Assembly (NCBI GenBank): GCA_008921705.1
Contig: VFFE01006809.1
Coordinates: 169,815 to 233,814, forward strand
Direction of reading: 5' to 3'
Source: Burhinus oedicnemus
Taxonomy: Eukaryota > Chordata > Aves > Charadriiformes > Burhinidae
DNA length: 64,000 nucleotides
Of this stretch, positions 26,601-38,700 are shown in pieces (the first letter of the stretch is position 1; each line of letters opens with the position of its first letter). The notes beneath the pieces were generated by a model. The model had not been told where the DNA came from and did not search any database. It worked only from the letters and a program-made list of their open reading frames with translations. The position numbers and the translations under genes were made by a program.

Positions 26601-27330
26601 ATTTCTTGGCCTTGGAAACATTGGAACATCAAAGACATCTACTGTAATGTCAGATTCTTAATATTAATAACTATGAGACCTATGAAAGGGCAGACTTGTA
26701 CCCCTACTTCTGCCAACATGCTCTATTTATGAAGTTTTCATTAATGTCAGGCAATCCCACTCTGCAATTTCTCCGAAGGCTTTCTGCTGGCTGGATTTGT
26801 TACTGTCTGAACTACCTGAAATGAAGAGTTTTTATAATCCATTTGGGGTAACTCTAGAGGCTGGGCTCCTTTCTGAATTTTATGAGCAAGGTCACTGGGG
26901 GGATTCCTCCTGTTTCCATTCCACTGTGTGTGTTGACGGTGTCCCAATTTTGTCACCTCTCCCAGGCAGTGGTTTTCCAAAGTCAATCTTTTCTGATAGA
27001 TTGAAGTTCGGAAGACAAGCAGAGGCATAACCAACCAGAGGTTACTGTTGGTATGGGCAATTACCCAGAACCATTGATGTAAAAAGAAAAATTTGGTCAG
27101 ATTCTGAAATTATTTATTAGTGTGTGTACATGAAAAACATAATGCAACAATTTCTCCATGTGTGAATATGTACCCAGCAAAAAGTATGATGTTACTATTA
27201 AGTAAATGTTAAAAAATCCACTATATTGCATGTTTTTCCTTTTATTGGCCTTTATTACCTCTTTTTTCTAACTGATTTGTGCCCTCAGGTTGCTCCTATC
27301 TCTCCTTTCTTTCCATATGTTAGCTCTCTT
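23641..27330. other. Intergenic stretch with one puzzling open frame
   Basis: Non-coding AT-rich sequence except for a slightly more GC-rich part at about 25650-26290. It holds the coiled-coil-like minus-strand frame at 24253-24810, described separately. I recognise no gene. Confidence 0.5.
24253..24810 (-). pseudogene. Possible remnant of a coiled-coil protein gene (unrecognised)
   Basis: On the minus strand an open frame of about 107 codons runs from near 24806 to 24452, rich in Lys, Glu and Leu with heptad-like spacing (for example EEENKKGKLKKASREK and MEIHKRILSLSKQLQ). A second frame, offset by a frameshift, continues from about 24510 to 24253 (SCDTLSKDASAIPNYCRRI). An in-frame stop precedes the first frame, and AATAAAG before the EIEEEN stretch could be a decayed splice acceptor. 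I do not recognise the protein. Purine-rich AT-rich DNA can produce such frames by chance, so this is a weak call. Confidence 0.2.
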
Positions 27331-27415
27331 TCATAAAATTATAGAATAATTCAGTTCAGAAAGGAGATCAGAAGGTTGGAAAGGACATCAGAAGATCATC
27401 TGGTCCAGCCTACTT
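27331..27415 (-). mobile_element. CR1 LINE 3' end, minus orientation, very short
   Basis: Reads CATAAAATTATAGAATAATTC, then GGTTGGAAAGGACATCAGAAG and ATCATCTGGTCCAGCC, the reverse complement of a CR1 3' terminus. About 85 bp is retained. It abuts an oppositely oriented CR1 end. Confidence 0.75.
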
Positions 27416-27423
27416 TACCTGTT

Positions 27424-27473
27424 CTGTTGGACTTGATAATCTTAAAGATCTTTTCCAACCAAAACGATTCTAT
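27424..27473 (+). mobile_element. CR1 LINE 3' end, plus orientation, very short
   Basis: GTTGGACTTGATAATCTTAA then AGATCTTTTCCAACCAAAACGATTCTAT is a plus-strand CR1 3' end of about 50 bp, directly following the minus-strand copy. Confidence 0.75.
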
Positions 27474-30400
27474 ATATCCCTGTACCTCTTCGCTCCTGGG
27501 ATTAGGTGATTCAAAAGAAGAGTTCCAGTTGGTGCTGGTAGGGTCATCACTGCATCCAGACACCAAGGACGTACTAGAACTCTGTCTCATCACATCTGCT
27601 GAAAAGCAACCCAGCCAGTACCACAGTGCCCATCCATGGTAGCTTGGAGGGAGAATGAACCTCCATGTCATGGCATAGTGAGGAATACAGACTAATACAC
27701 AGGATTACTTCTACCTGTCAAAGAGCTGCTGGCCAAGCACAAAACTGTCCTGCTGAACCTCGGCAGAGGTCCTGCACTCCTGGGAGCCTCCCAGAGCAAC
27801 ATCGTGACCCGGGATACTGCTGGAGGTGCCATCCTTCACCATGACCCTGACAGAACGCTGATTGGACAGTCTGTCCCCAGACTTGAACCAAACCTCTTGC
27901 CGTGCAGCCGGTGACTCCGGCAGGGCAGGCTGGTTCCCGTGCGCCATGCACACATGCGCTTCCCGGCTGCGTAAACAGTAACAGCCAGTCAAGCAGACTG
28001 ACAAAACGACTTGTTTTGACCTGTTAATTTCTCTATTCCTTTCAGCATTTGATTTGCTTTTCATTTAAATTCCCCCTGCATTCCAAAAATGGTTGATGTT
28101 GTTTACTTTGTATGTCTAAATAGCTGATACCCTGTCACAGCCTGCAAGGGCACCTTGATAAGTTGTCTCATTTTAAAGTCACTTAGACCTAAACTGTGCC
28201 TGCCTAGCCTCCAGACGACCTTTGGACAGATGGAAAACACACTATATTATATTCTGCATTTTCAGGATGGTCAAAGAACTGTGGAACTTTGTTGTTGTGT
28301 TTTATGACAGAAGACTCATATTCTCATATGCTACTGAAAAGGTCTATTACTATAAAGGTTTATTGTTCATGCTGGCTACTTGAAAAGTCCAGGGCTTAGG
28401 ATTTCATCTGCCTAGGATGCATGGATCTTCCCACATAGCTTATGGATTATATATATCCTGCCTATAAAACATATAAAGGGGGTGGGATGATCTCATCATT
28501 TATTAACCCCTCTTCCCATTTCAATGCTTAAGTGGAAGATAACTTTTCCACTGGTCCATTTAACCAGTTCAGGTTTTCTTTTAGGAAGAGAAATCTATTA
28601 GTCCTACCTAAAGAAATGAGAAGTTTATGCTTTATAAAAAGCTATGTTTTATGAGCTAATTGGCCAAATAAGCTAATAACAAGTTTATTTAATTGGAAAA
28701 ATAATAGGCTGTTCCTTTTTCATCTAGCAGATACAACTAAAGCAAAGTCGTTGTTACATTATGTTTTCTTGCCAAAGCACAATGAGATGCCAAGAAGGCT
28801 TTATTTCACCACAACAGGTATAAAAAAACCCCCACAGCTTCCCTTTGTGTCTTCATTATAAAGGGCTCCCAAATTTCAAGACACATCTGGGCTAACTAGC
28901 TGTGTAGCGGCTGTCGTGTGCAGAGCCTCCCATTGCTTGCTAAACACATAACCATCAGCAAACAGGGAAATAAGGTGCTCTCCAACAGTCCATTGGCCGT
29001 TTGACCAGCCTCTCTGGTTTTCATGTTACATGTCATAACTGAACTCTCAGAGATTTACTTCTGTCTAGAAATAACACCTTTTGTGCACACGGTCTCCAGG
29101 GAAGATACAGGGTCCTGTCAAATAGTCCACTTCTGCCAATATATTGCTTTTGTCAGGGAAAATCAAAGAAATATGTGAAGTAATGCAGAATATTTAATAC
29201 TGCTGCTTCTCCCCACATGCTGGCTGTGAGCTGTGTTTTCCAGCCTTTACATTGGACTCAGGTGTGGAATTAAGGTTGTCCTCCTACAGTTAAAATCCCC
29301 AGGATGGGATTGACACGCTAGCCCGGCTCAGGTGAAGCCTTAAATACCCATGAGCTGTATATTGCCCAGCAGCAGACACAAGACTTCCAGAGGCAGTTGC
29401 CTTTGGGAAACTTTCCTTTTTAGCTTCTGTCAAGTTTCTAACTTTTTTAGTTTATTCAAATACCAGTTATGCTCAGACAAGGCACATTAGCACACTTTGC
29501 CGGCAGACTGGTTTATGGACGATTTAAAGTATCTTTTCCCTTTATCAGCCATGTGTTGCAGCGCTACTGACTGTCATGGGCGATCAGAAATGCTACTGCA
29601 GGATGACAAGAGGCCCTTGGAGGCATCATCTGGATGCAAGGTGCATAAAGACTGCAGCATGAGCCTCAGTCCTAATGACTCTAGTAAAAGCTCCTCACTA
29701 AAGTGTCAGGACAAGGAGATGAGATGGCACCAAAGGCCAAAGAGAGAGAATTCTTGAAAGAAGCTAGGCATTTTTGGCAAGGTAGCCAGAAAAGCAGCAA
29801 ATTTCAAGCACACAAGGTGAAAATGTAGCTCTTTGTGCCCTGGAAAATTCATAGACCTGTAAGTGATTAAAACTCAACACTGCATCAGATTTTCAGTAAG
29901 TGATTTCTGAATCTTCTTGAAGAACTTGCTGAGCATCTTTCATTGCCCTTGAGTACTTCTTGAATTGGTCCTGACCCAGTCCCATGTTTCTGTCCACCCT
30001 GACTCCAATTGTATTCCTTGCCTTCCCGTTCATACGTTCGTCTCCTTCGCAGGACTTGGATGTGGCTGAAGCACCTCTGCTAGAAGAACATTTTGAGGTG
30101 GCCCTTCCCTTGCATGGTTTGTGAAAGCCAAAGGCATGAATTCACAAAACCAGAAGATACATGGATAGATGAACATGGGAGCTAGATACCCAAAATGAAC
30201 TTTTATGCACCTGAGAAAATATTTAGGCACCTCTGACTTTTAAACCTTTAACAAAGATGTGCCATTTTTGAAAGAAATTGTAGCTTGTCTTTTAAAACTA
30301 CTTAAACTCCATAGATGTCAGGTGCAAATATTACCAGTTGCTGTGGAACTGAGCTACTACGGCTAATGTGAAAGCTCATTTCCTGGAAGAAACCAGGCAA

Positions 30401-33400
30401 ATATCAGACTAGAATAACTTTCTCCCACTATTGACACGCAAAGGAGTCTACCAGGAGATGTTCATTTGCTCAGCTTCCACTCTGGGGAGTCGCGTGCGGT
30501 GGCTTTGCTCAGTTTAATATCTTATCTTTGTAAACTATTATTACAGCATTTGAAACATAAAACACGGAAATTCCAATCTTAATTAGGCAGCTGATGCGCT
30601 GCAACTGTAAAGGAGATGATTTTCAGGAAATGAGTATTCCCAAATTGTGCAGTCGAAGATATTTCCTCGTTACGAGCTGATGGGTCAGTGTAGCTGCAAC
30701 AGTGTCACTAAATGCTGGGGATTTGGCTGTGGGTCGTGCAGCACCTCCAGCCATAAGGTGTGAGAATGTCAGGCTGCATTATGAAAAAAGGCAACAAAAC
30801 AGAACGCTATTTTCTTTTTGTGGCTGCAGAAAAGTTAAAACTGTAAAATAAACATTAGACTCACACTGCAGGCAAACACCTCCTTTTTTTATACCTTTTT
30901 TTTTTAACTAATAAAACAATCTAATATTTCTAGGGAATCATGAAAGGTCAAGTGCATAACATTGCTGCAGGTACCAGCTTGCCCTGACAGCTGAAGACAA
31001 ATGCAGTTGCTACATCCTAGACATGCAGCTGCCCAATTTGCAAATGTAAGCCATTTATTACCCAACCAGACGTCCAAGAATTGTGCATGTGGTTTATAAT
31101 GAGCCCCCAAACTGATGATGCATCTATTTATCAGCCAGAAATTCTGCCTGTAAAATTAGACTTTGAACTGAGGTTCTTTGAAGAGCTGGAACCATAAAAG
31201 CTGCATCTGGAATTACATATCAAATAGGATGATGAAAGGAGAAAAGGTGGAAAAATTTCTGTCTTAGATATGTAACCCTTTAATCAACATCAAATACTAA
31301 CTTGGATGGTTTAAAAGAGAGGTTGTACAGAAAGTAAACAGTCTAAATGAAACTATTAATATATATATATATCAGAGATTGGCTACATATAAGGAAAGCT
31401 CAATTAGTTTGTGGCTACTTATATGTGCTTACGTTGGTTAATGAATTAATTTTACAAAACACTCATATTCCATGTTTTGTCAGAAATATTATCTTTTATT
31501 ACAATAGAACCTGCGGTCACATGCATAAATATTGGTGCAGTAAAATATATTTTCATTGATTGTTTCCTGGCAATTGACATAAAATTGCATTTCCCACGTC
31601 TTTACCAATTTCACTTCACCCAGCTAGACAAGCTGTTTTAAGAAGCAAACAAAAACTGCTATTTAAACATGTACCTTCTCCCTCCCTCCCCCTTTTATAT
31701 GGTCAGGTAGGTTAAAATAGAAGCCAAAAAAAAAGTCTGCAGATAAAATATTGATGTACAACAATTCGAGCTGCATACACAAGGTACTGGTGGGAACAAC
31801 TATTCCTGAATAGAAAAGTTCAATGAAAATGGATGATCTAAAAAAACGGTGCCTAAGAACAAAGCCTGATTTGCAGAGTCCAAATGGCTTTCTGACGAAA
31901 GCTCAACTTGGTCAAATAAATTATGAACTTTCTGGAGTAATAGAGTAATATTTACGTTTCACTCCATCCATTTTCCTATCAGTAATACGTATATACTTCC
32001 CAGGGTATTTAGGATCATGAGATTTTGTTTGTAGGGAACTTCAAAGATGGAAAATGAAAGACATCCTGTCATTACTGGTGTTGTGGCTGAGTTGGTAAAT
32101 GAAGCCTTGGGGTGGAGATGCTCAACCAACCATTTTTCATGAGTGTTTTGGGCTGATCCCTTATGCCCAGCACCTCACCCGTGCATCAGCCTGTGGTTCT
32201 AGGTGCTGGCACACCCAGAGGGGCGTTTATGGAGAACTAGAATGAAAATGAATTTTAAATCCACTTTGCGGCACCTTTGCCCACTTGGATGGCAATAGAC
32301 ACTCATGTCTTTTATTACTTATTGCAAACAGAAGGGGAAAAAGTTTCATTTTGAAATGCCCATGCAAATAAGATGCCTGGTTCCTAATGACCAGCAAAGA
32401 GGACATAGCACAGAATGTATCTATAAAAAACAAGGAAATCCAACCTGTTTGGGACTGACACAGTATAATTAAATTTTACATTTATTCCTGAAAGGGTATT
32501 GGCACAAATTGAGCTCATTGTTTCTGAATTAAAGCTTTTATTCTGGCCTGCCTACGACAACCCCTTCTAAAAACACTCTGTTTGCTACATATCCAGGTGA
32601 CATTCACATACTTATTGTGTTATAGAAAGAGATTTGACAGATTCTTATCACTTCAGTACAAATAAAAATGAACATTTGGAATTATGTAACCTCTTAAGGA
32701 GACCTGATTCTTCACTATACTCTTCTGATTCTTACAGTGTAAATATGTATGACTTTAGAACTTATATCTCATATAGTCCTTAGCCTAGAAACTGGCCAAA
32801 TTCTGTCCACCGCTACCAGAGGTGGAAAATATGCCGCAGAATTGTGAGTGCAGTGAAACCTGACACAACAGAAACAAGGGGAACAGATGATGAGCTCATA
32901 GTTTAAAGCAGGTTTACACAAACCTGCATTTTTTATTTATGTGGATTTTTTTAATTACTGTTGTACCAGATCTTTAGCCATAGCTCTCAAACATTTGTGA
33001 AAGTTACCGTTATACTTAGTGAATATTGGCTAGAAGCCACCAAAGACAAATGATCCAAAGATAACTAAAGCACATTAGCAACTGCTATGTTTGTTGCAAG
33101 TTGAGCACAAAGTAATTTTTAGAATAAATTACAGCTTCTTAATAATTAAAGTACAGGGTTCAACTCATAGAAACTTAGCCCTTTAGAAGCCATCTGAATA
33201 TCTAGGTGCTTGTGTTCCTCACAGTGTTGGCTCAAAGTATGAATTAAAGGTTGTCCTTAATAAGCCATCCATATGACTTGACTTAAATAATGCTTTAAAT
33301 TTTAAACAGCTGACCCGGCACTAGTTCTGAATAGCAGCTCTGTTGCTGAGATTATTAAACTAGTACCATGACATCTGTGCAGCCACAGTTTCCGTTTGCA

Positions 33401-33587
33401 ACCCATCTGCAGCTAATCTAATCATCCCATGCAGTCACACGTTGCTTTATAGCCTCGACTAGGTTAACTGAGGTGGAATAATTGAAGCTAATTGTTGCAA
33501 CACAGACAAGCCCTGGATAGAATTAAGAATTAAGGCATTACAGCACCATGTATTTATGCTAGAGGGCACTCATATTTCATTCTGAGC
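27474..33587. other. Intergenic stretch downstream of RAB38
   Basis: AT-rich non-coding sequence with a short TA microsatellite at 31358-31373. The open frames here (up to 117 codons) show no family resemblance. No gene or clear transposon is recognised. Confidence 0.55.
31358..31373. repeat. (TA)n dinucleotide repeat
   Basis: Short perfect alternating AT tract. Confidence 0.85.
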
Positions 33588-33752
33588 AGTAATAGAGCTT
33601 GGCATTTGTATAACATATCTTCAAAGCACGGTGCCAACAGTAACTTTCAAGGAGTGCTGTGAGGTAGGTGTGTGCATCAATCCCTGTTTTACAGATGAGG
33701 AAACTGAGGCAGAAAGGTTAAGGTATTTGACCCAGATCACAGCAGGAGTTAA
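33588..33752 (+). mobile_element. MIR-type SINE with preserved core
   Basis: The order of blocks follows the MIR consensus: AATAGAGCTTGGCATTTGTA, AAGCACGGTGCCAACAGTAA, TGTGAGGTAGGTG, then the core TTTTACAGATGAGGAAACTG followed by AGGCAGAAAGGTTAAGG, GACCCAGATCACAGCAGGAGTT. The TGAGGAAACTGAGGCA core is intact. MIR elements predate the bird-mammal split, so such conservation in a bird is uncommon. It lies about 140 bp beyond the predicted RAB38 poly(A) signal, on the opposite strand. Confidence 0.85.
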
Positions 33753-33892
33753 AGGATGTTTAACACAGTTGTTAAAGGATAACACTGCGATAAAGACAAC
33801 TTGAAAATTACTCTCCTTGAAAAAAGCCAGCTCATGATATATATGGATCCTTACATCTATGTGTATGTGCAGATTAATTCTGGATGTGGCTT

Positions 33893-33898
33893 TTTATT
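33893..33898 (-). terminator. Candidate RAB38 poly(A) signal AATAAA
   Basis: Reading the minus strand downstream of the RAB38 stop, this is the first canonical AATAAA I find, about 1.72 kb past the stop codon; I saw no ATTAAA before it. It predicts a 3' UTR of roughly 1.7 kb with cleavage near 33880-33870. Variant signals nearer the stop cannot be excluded without transcript data. Confidence 0.4.
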
Positions 33899-35616
33899 TT
33901 TGAAACCACAGACCTTGCTTTCTTATTCTAAAATTCTGTAACAAAAATATATCAATTTAAGGCTTTAGGAAGAGCACGTAAAGAGCTATGTCTCTGTCCT
34001 TGGCTCTCCTCTGCAGTGACTCTATAGTAACATCATTCAGTAATAGCCTGAACTTTAGAGGCACTCGAACCCTGTAGGTCTCACAGGATAAGGTCACCTT
34101 GAGGACTTTTTTTTTCTCACTTTTCCTACCCAGCACCTATTTCTCTAGCCTTTCACTCCTTCATTTCCAACCAAGTATTCAGTGAAGTATTGCAGTGGTG
34201 TCTGCAAACACAAGATGTCATGAGATTCTGCCTCCTCCCCTCAACGGTGTTACACACCTCTAAGGACAGAAACCCATCTCTGAAGACAGCTCCTGCCACT
34301 GACAGTCTGCAGCTTAGGAAGGAAAAGGCTGAGTAGGAACAAGAAAATGGAAGTGATTTGTCTATGGCAGGAGACAGGCAAAATTTGTCTTGCAGAGGCT
34401 TGCAGCCAGGTGTCAAGACTTCTTGTCTAGACACACTTGTCTGAATGACTCCACCAACCTGCCTATTTTCTGAGACTCTGAAAATCAACCACTTCATTTC
34501 CACAGTACAGCTCAACAAATTCCGCACATATTCCAGGAGTGTTTCTTAGGACTGTTTCATTTTGCTTCCTATGATCATTCATACAATTGTGGGTTTTTTT
34601 GAAAAATGTTCTCAGAAAGCAAATACCCTGCTATTCAACACAGATGTGTTCCTGAAAAGTTCAACCATTACATTATAGCACGGATAATGAATTTTCCCAT
34701 GAGAATCAATATAGTGGAGGGATATATGCAGGGACTTACAGAATATACACATTTTGAACACATAGGGACAACATCTGTGGTATAAAGGATGGAGAGGCAG
34801 GACCAAAATCAATCAGTGCTTTTCAGAGGAATTGTTGGCTTTCTAGAATAGATGACCTTTCTGAAAACTGTCAGCTGCTTCATCTATGAGACTACACCCC
34901 TGATTCCCTGTTTTGTCACCCCTCACCTTGTTCCATTTTGCTTCATCTGAAGACAATACTAACAACTATGAGAACAACCCTTCAGAAAGGGGCAGCTAAT
35001 ACTATGTCAGGGTTCAGTCTCAGAAGGTGAAACCTTCTGAAGAACTGAATGACATGAAAGATTGCTTCATATTCAGTCCTGCCACTTCATCCAGGAGATT
35101 GAACTTGCAATGGAAATATTTCACTGTGAGTGTTCCTGTTGTCTCTGAAAAGCTATATTTTTACTGTCATCATCATCTTCCTCATGAAACAAGACCATAC
35201 AAGCGTAGGGCATGACAAAACAGTGTAATGATGATAGTTGCCTGCTCAGGGTACTGAGAAGATGGGCTGGAGGACCAATGGACAAGTAGGGTATTGTTGC
35301 AGTCGTATCACAAATAGGAGCTTTCAGAAACCACACTGAAAAAAAATAGGTTTTGATATCACTGGTGGTGCTACCCAACCGGGAAAACACAACCTTCACC
35401 ATGAGTCTTATTTGACCAGTAACCAAAGACAGTTTTGAATAGTTGCTATCAATGAACAGCTCATAATAAATTTTAGCTGTCAAAAAATATGGAAAAATTT
35501 AAGTATATTTTTGAGAATATGGCAATCTGCTTATGGACAATCTGGGCGGGCTGGGTACGTGGATAAAGTATACATTGTGAATCATAGCTCAGCTCTTGTA
35601 ATAGCCTGGAAGTCTC
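33899..35616 (-). other. Predicted RAB38 3' UTR
   Basis: Non-coding sequence between the RAB38 stop and the first AATAAA on its strand. No repeat is recognised in it. A 124-codon open frame at 34527-34153 on the same strand has no family resemblance and is most likely chance. The extent depends on the poly(A) site being used. Confidence 0.4.
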
Positions 35617-35769
35617 TTAGGATTTAAAGCAAGCTGAACAACTGACAATCTTGGAGGAATTCAAGTGTGGTTTTATAATATCTGGTTCAATAGACTGAAC
35701 TGGATCACTCTCACTATCAATTATGTGTTTCACCAAGCATCTGGAAGCTTCACTGATGTTTATATCTTC
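35617..35769 (-). CDS. RAB38: RAB38 coding exon 3 (C-terminus and stop)
   Basis: 153 bases encoding the last 50 residues plus the stop. It starts EDINISEASRCLVKHI, corresponding to the ENINIDEASRCLVKHI stretch of mammalian RAB38, continues through the variable tail (IEPDIIKPHLNSSK), and ends VSCSACFKS. The acceptor is a long CT-rich tract ending CACTTGCAG, with TAATCAAC upstream as a plausible branch region. The penultimate-region cysteines (residues 206 and 209) are the membrane-anchor candidates; mammalian RAB38 ends CSGCAKS. Confidence 0.95.
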   Translation of the reverse strand, partial: EDINISEASRCLVKHIIDSESDPVQSIEPDIIKPHLNSSKIVSCSACFKS

Positions 35770-38700
35770 CTGCAAGTGAAAGAGAAAGAGAGGTTGATTA
35801 GTCAATATTAATTACACCATGCTGCATATTTCTTGTGCATAATTAAACTTTTCTCTAGGCAACATCAAAAGTTTACTTTACTTAACAACCTGCTTTTAAA
35901 AATTGACTGTATTAAATAATGCTTACTGTAGTTTTTTAGTCAGGGGTTTTTTATGACTCATATCTCCTTTAAATTATACACAGAGCTCACTTTAAATTAC
36001 CCCAAACTCTTGGTGATTTGATTGCTTCAATAAACTCAACAAACAAATGCCAGAAAGATGTTAAAGGCAGATGCCTGAAGTAACACTCCAAAATCCATAT
36101 TTTAGTGCTTGAATAATGGTTACCCTCATTTTCAAATTATTAATTACCTATCAGAAATTACAGCCATCAATAGCACTTATTTTTTAAAGCCTTTTCCACA
36201 GTTTCAGAAAGATTTCTGTATACAATGCTCACAATGAAACCTGTGATGAACCAGATTCATTGAATAAATTATACAATCTCAAGTTATTCACAAAACAGTA
36301 AAAAACCCATTCTATATCATTTGGAGTCCTCACTTATTTTTTGTTGAGGCTGACTGATCTCCAATGTACTGCTTCAGAAGAGGTATATCACCATTGGTTT
36401 CATTTGTAAGACAGAAATCCTCACTCCAGGGGTTCAGGGCGAAAGGCAAAACACGTCTTTTTCTACATGTGTCTTGCTTCAACAGCACGTTTAACTTGCA
36501 GCAACCCTTACACTGTTTGTAGAATAAGCAAAGCTGAAACAGTCTGATCAGTGAGGTGCAGCTCAGCACAGCATATAAAATCAGCAGTAATACTACGTAA
36601 GGATTTTATTTTTTTATGACAGCCATCGATATGTTTAGAATGAAAACTCAGGCTTTCTGGTATAAAAGATATTCTTCTACTCTAACAGTTGACATTGATT
36701 ACTTATTTAATATGACAGGAGATAGAAACCTCATTGTAGCTTCAGTCTCCTGGGAAATCACATCACATACCCACATACATACATATAGAAATGCATTCAA
36801 ACATATATGTATATATTTATGTATATGCACAATCTCCTCTTGCTCCATAAAGTTTATGTTTTTATTTGCAGTCTAAGACTGACACAGACTTCCAAGCTGA
36901 ACCTGGAGCCTGTTGTACTGAGATCATGACCACCCATGCACACAATGCCATTTAGTCTACCTTCATCGAATGCTCAGCATCAATTCAGCATCTCTGATAA
37001 AATAACCTGTAAAATTTAACATGGGAAATTGTTTTTTTGCGTGTGTATGTTCAAAAAAGTCAGATGAGTTAAGCATGAAGTTCAACTATAAAAAGAGGAA
37101 ACTAAGGTACATATGTGTGTGTTTCAGTAGAGATGGTACAATTACACGAAGATCAAAAGCTAAAGTAATGGATTCTGCAGGGCTGATTTCTAATCCCCTT
37201 GCAACCAATGGCAGAGCTCCACAAACTCCATTGACGATCCCTTTGCACCACAGTGTAGAGTTGAAATCTGGGGATCTAACTGAAAAGGTTAGTTAGTGCC
37301 AAGATTTCACAGTTTTCTTCAACTACACAAGTGAACTTACATATTTGAACTTTGACCTGTAAAGAATATCAGTTGGTTGTAAAAACCCAAATCTTTAGAC
37401 AAGTCTTTTACATACTAACCCCTAGAAAGTAATACAGAGCTGGGAATCAGGTCCATACTGAGATGTTAAAATGCAACTGTATCACATGGCTCCTCCAGAC
37501 CAGACAAGCAAATTCCTCAAGCATGCACCAAAAGTTTTTTTCAGAACACTGTGAAATTTTATTAGAAAAAATAGACAACGGAAAACATCTCTCAGTATTG
37601 CTTAGAAAGCTGAAGACAAACCAGGATTGTTAAATGGACAAAAACACACAGGTAAATCTTTTGCATTTTGTTTTCCCTTATTAATGAACTGATAAGCATT
37701 TCATTTACCCATGTGCTCCTTCTCTCTTGGGATGGCAGGAAGCATTTTTTCAATAAAGTTTTAGTGACTGTCTGAGATTGTGCCCACATGGGTTAATGTT
37801 CAGATGTATTAACAGAACCTCTCTTTGTCAGAGGCTTAAGGTCAGCATTTTATAAGAGTGGAAAAGGGGGAAGGAACCCAAGCCCACAAAAGCATAAAAT
37901 GGGTATAGGTGGACATTCCTCATCCCGACTGCTGATGCACAGAAGTCCATGTGCCAGACACAAGCCTAAAACTTCAGAAGGAAAAAACTTCAGAAGGCTG
38001 TTTTACTTCAGCCAGAACTCAAAACAAAATGAAATGGGATTATTAAATGTCTTTTTAAACCTCTATAGCTTTTTTGGGGAAGAAAGCCAGATTTGAACAT
38101 GCAAGGATTGTTTTGACATAAAAAAATCAAAATATTCAGCTTTGAAAATATGAAAATTAACGCTTCTCTTTTTCTGCATTACTCTTTCTACTTTTTAATG
38201 AAATGATTTACCAAATTTGACTCGTATTCCTTATTATATTGTTAACTGTATTTTGGATTGAGTTTGCTATTTACCTGGTATGTGTCTGCCCAGATCTACT
38301 GAACACCTGTGAAATGGGATTAGGTACAGATAGAGATCATCCCCAGCTCTGGCCACTCTGCCTGAAAAGCCTTCTGCTTTCAGTCCATGCCCACCTTCCT
38401 CTCTGCCAGGGCACCATCCCTTCAGAGGCGCCTGCTGAAGTTTGTGACTGAGCTCTTAACTTCTTCAAGCAAAATGCGCTGGTTTGCAAGTGTTTACTGT
38501 TTAAAGTATTTGCACCCATAAAATTAAAATTTTGCCCTTTGTTCTGCACGAGAGGAAAGGAATAAGAAGTCCTGCCCGTAGTGTGCATCGGAGCAGAGAG
38601 GCATTTTCTTACCCTGAACATTTATATGAACTGCCCAAGCTGTGTGGACAAAAACTTCTGCCGGGGTAGAAGGGGAGCAAGAGAAGAACGGTGACCCCAG

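Noticed and set aside
34153..34527. 124-codon minus-strand frame within the predicted RAB38 3' UTR
   Set aside because: No recognisable protein features; consistent with chance.
37021..37296. 91-codon plus-strand frame starting MGNCFFACVC, superficially like an N-myristoylated small protein
   Set aside because: It lies antisense in RAB38 intron 2, has no recognised domain, no supporting splice sites or repeats, and is no longer than chance frames elsewhere in the window.
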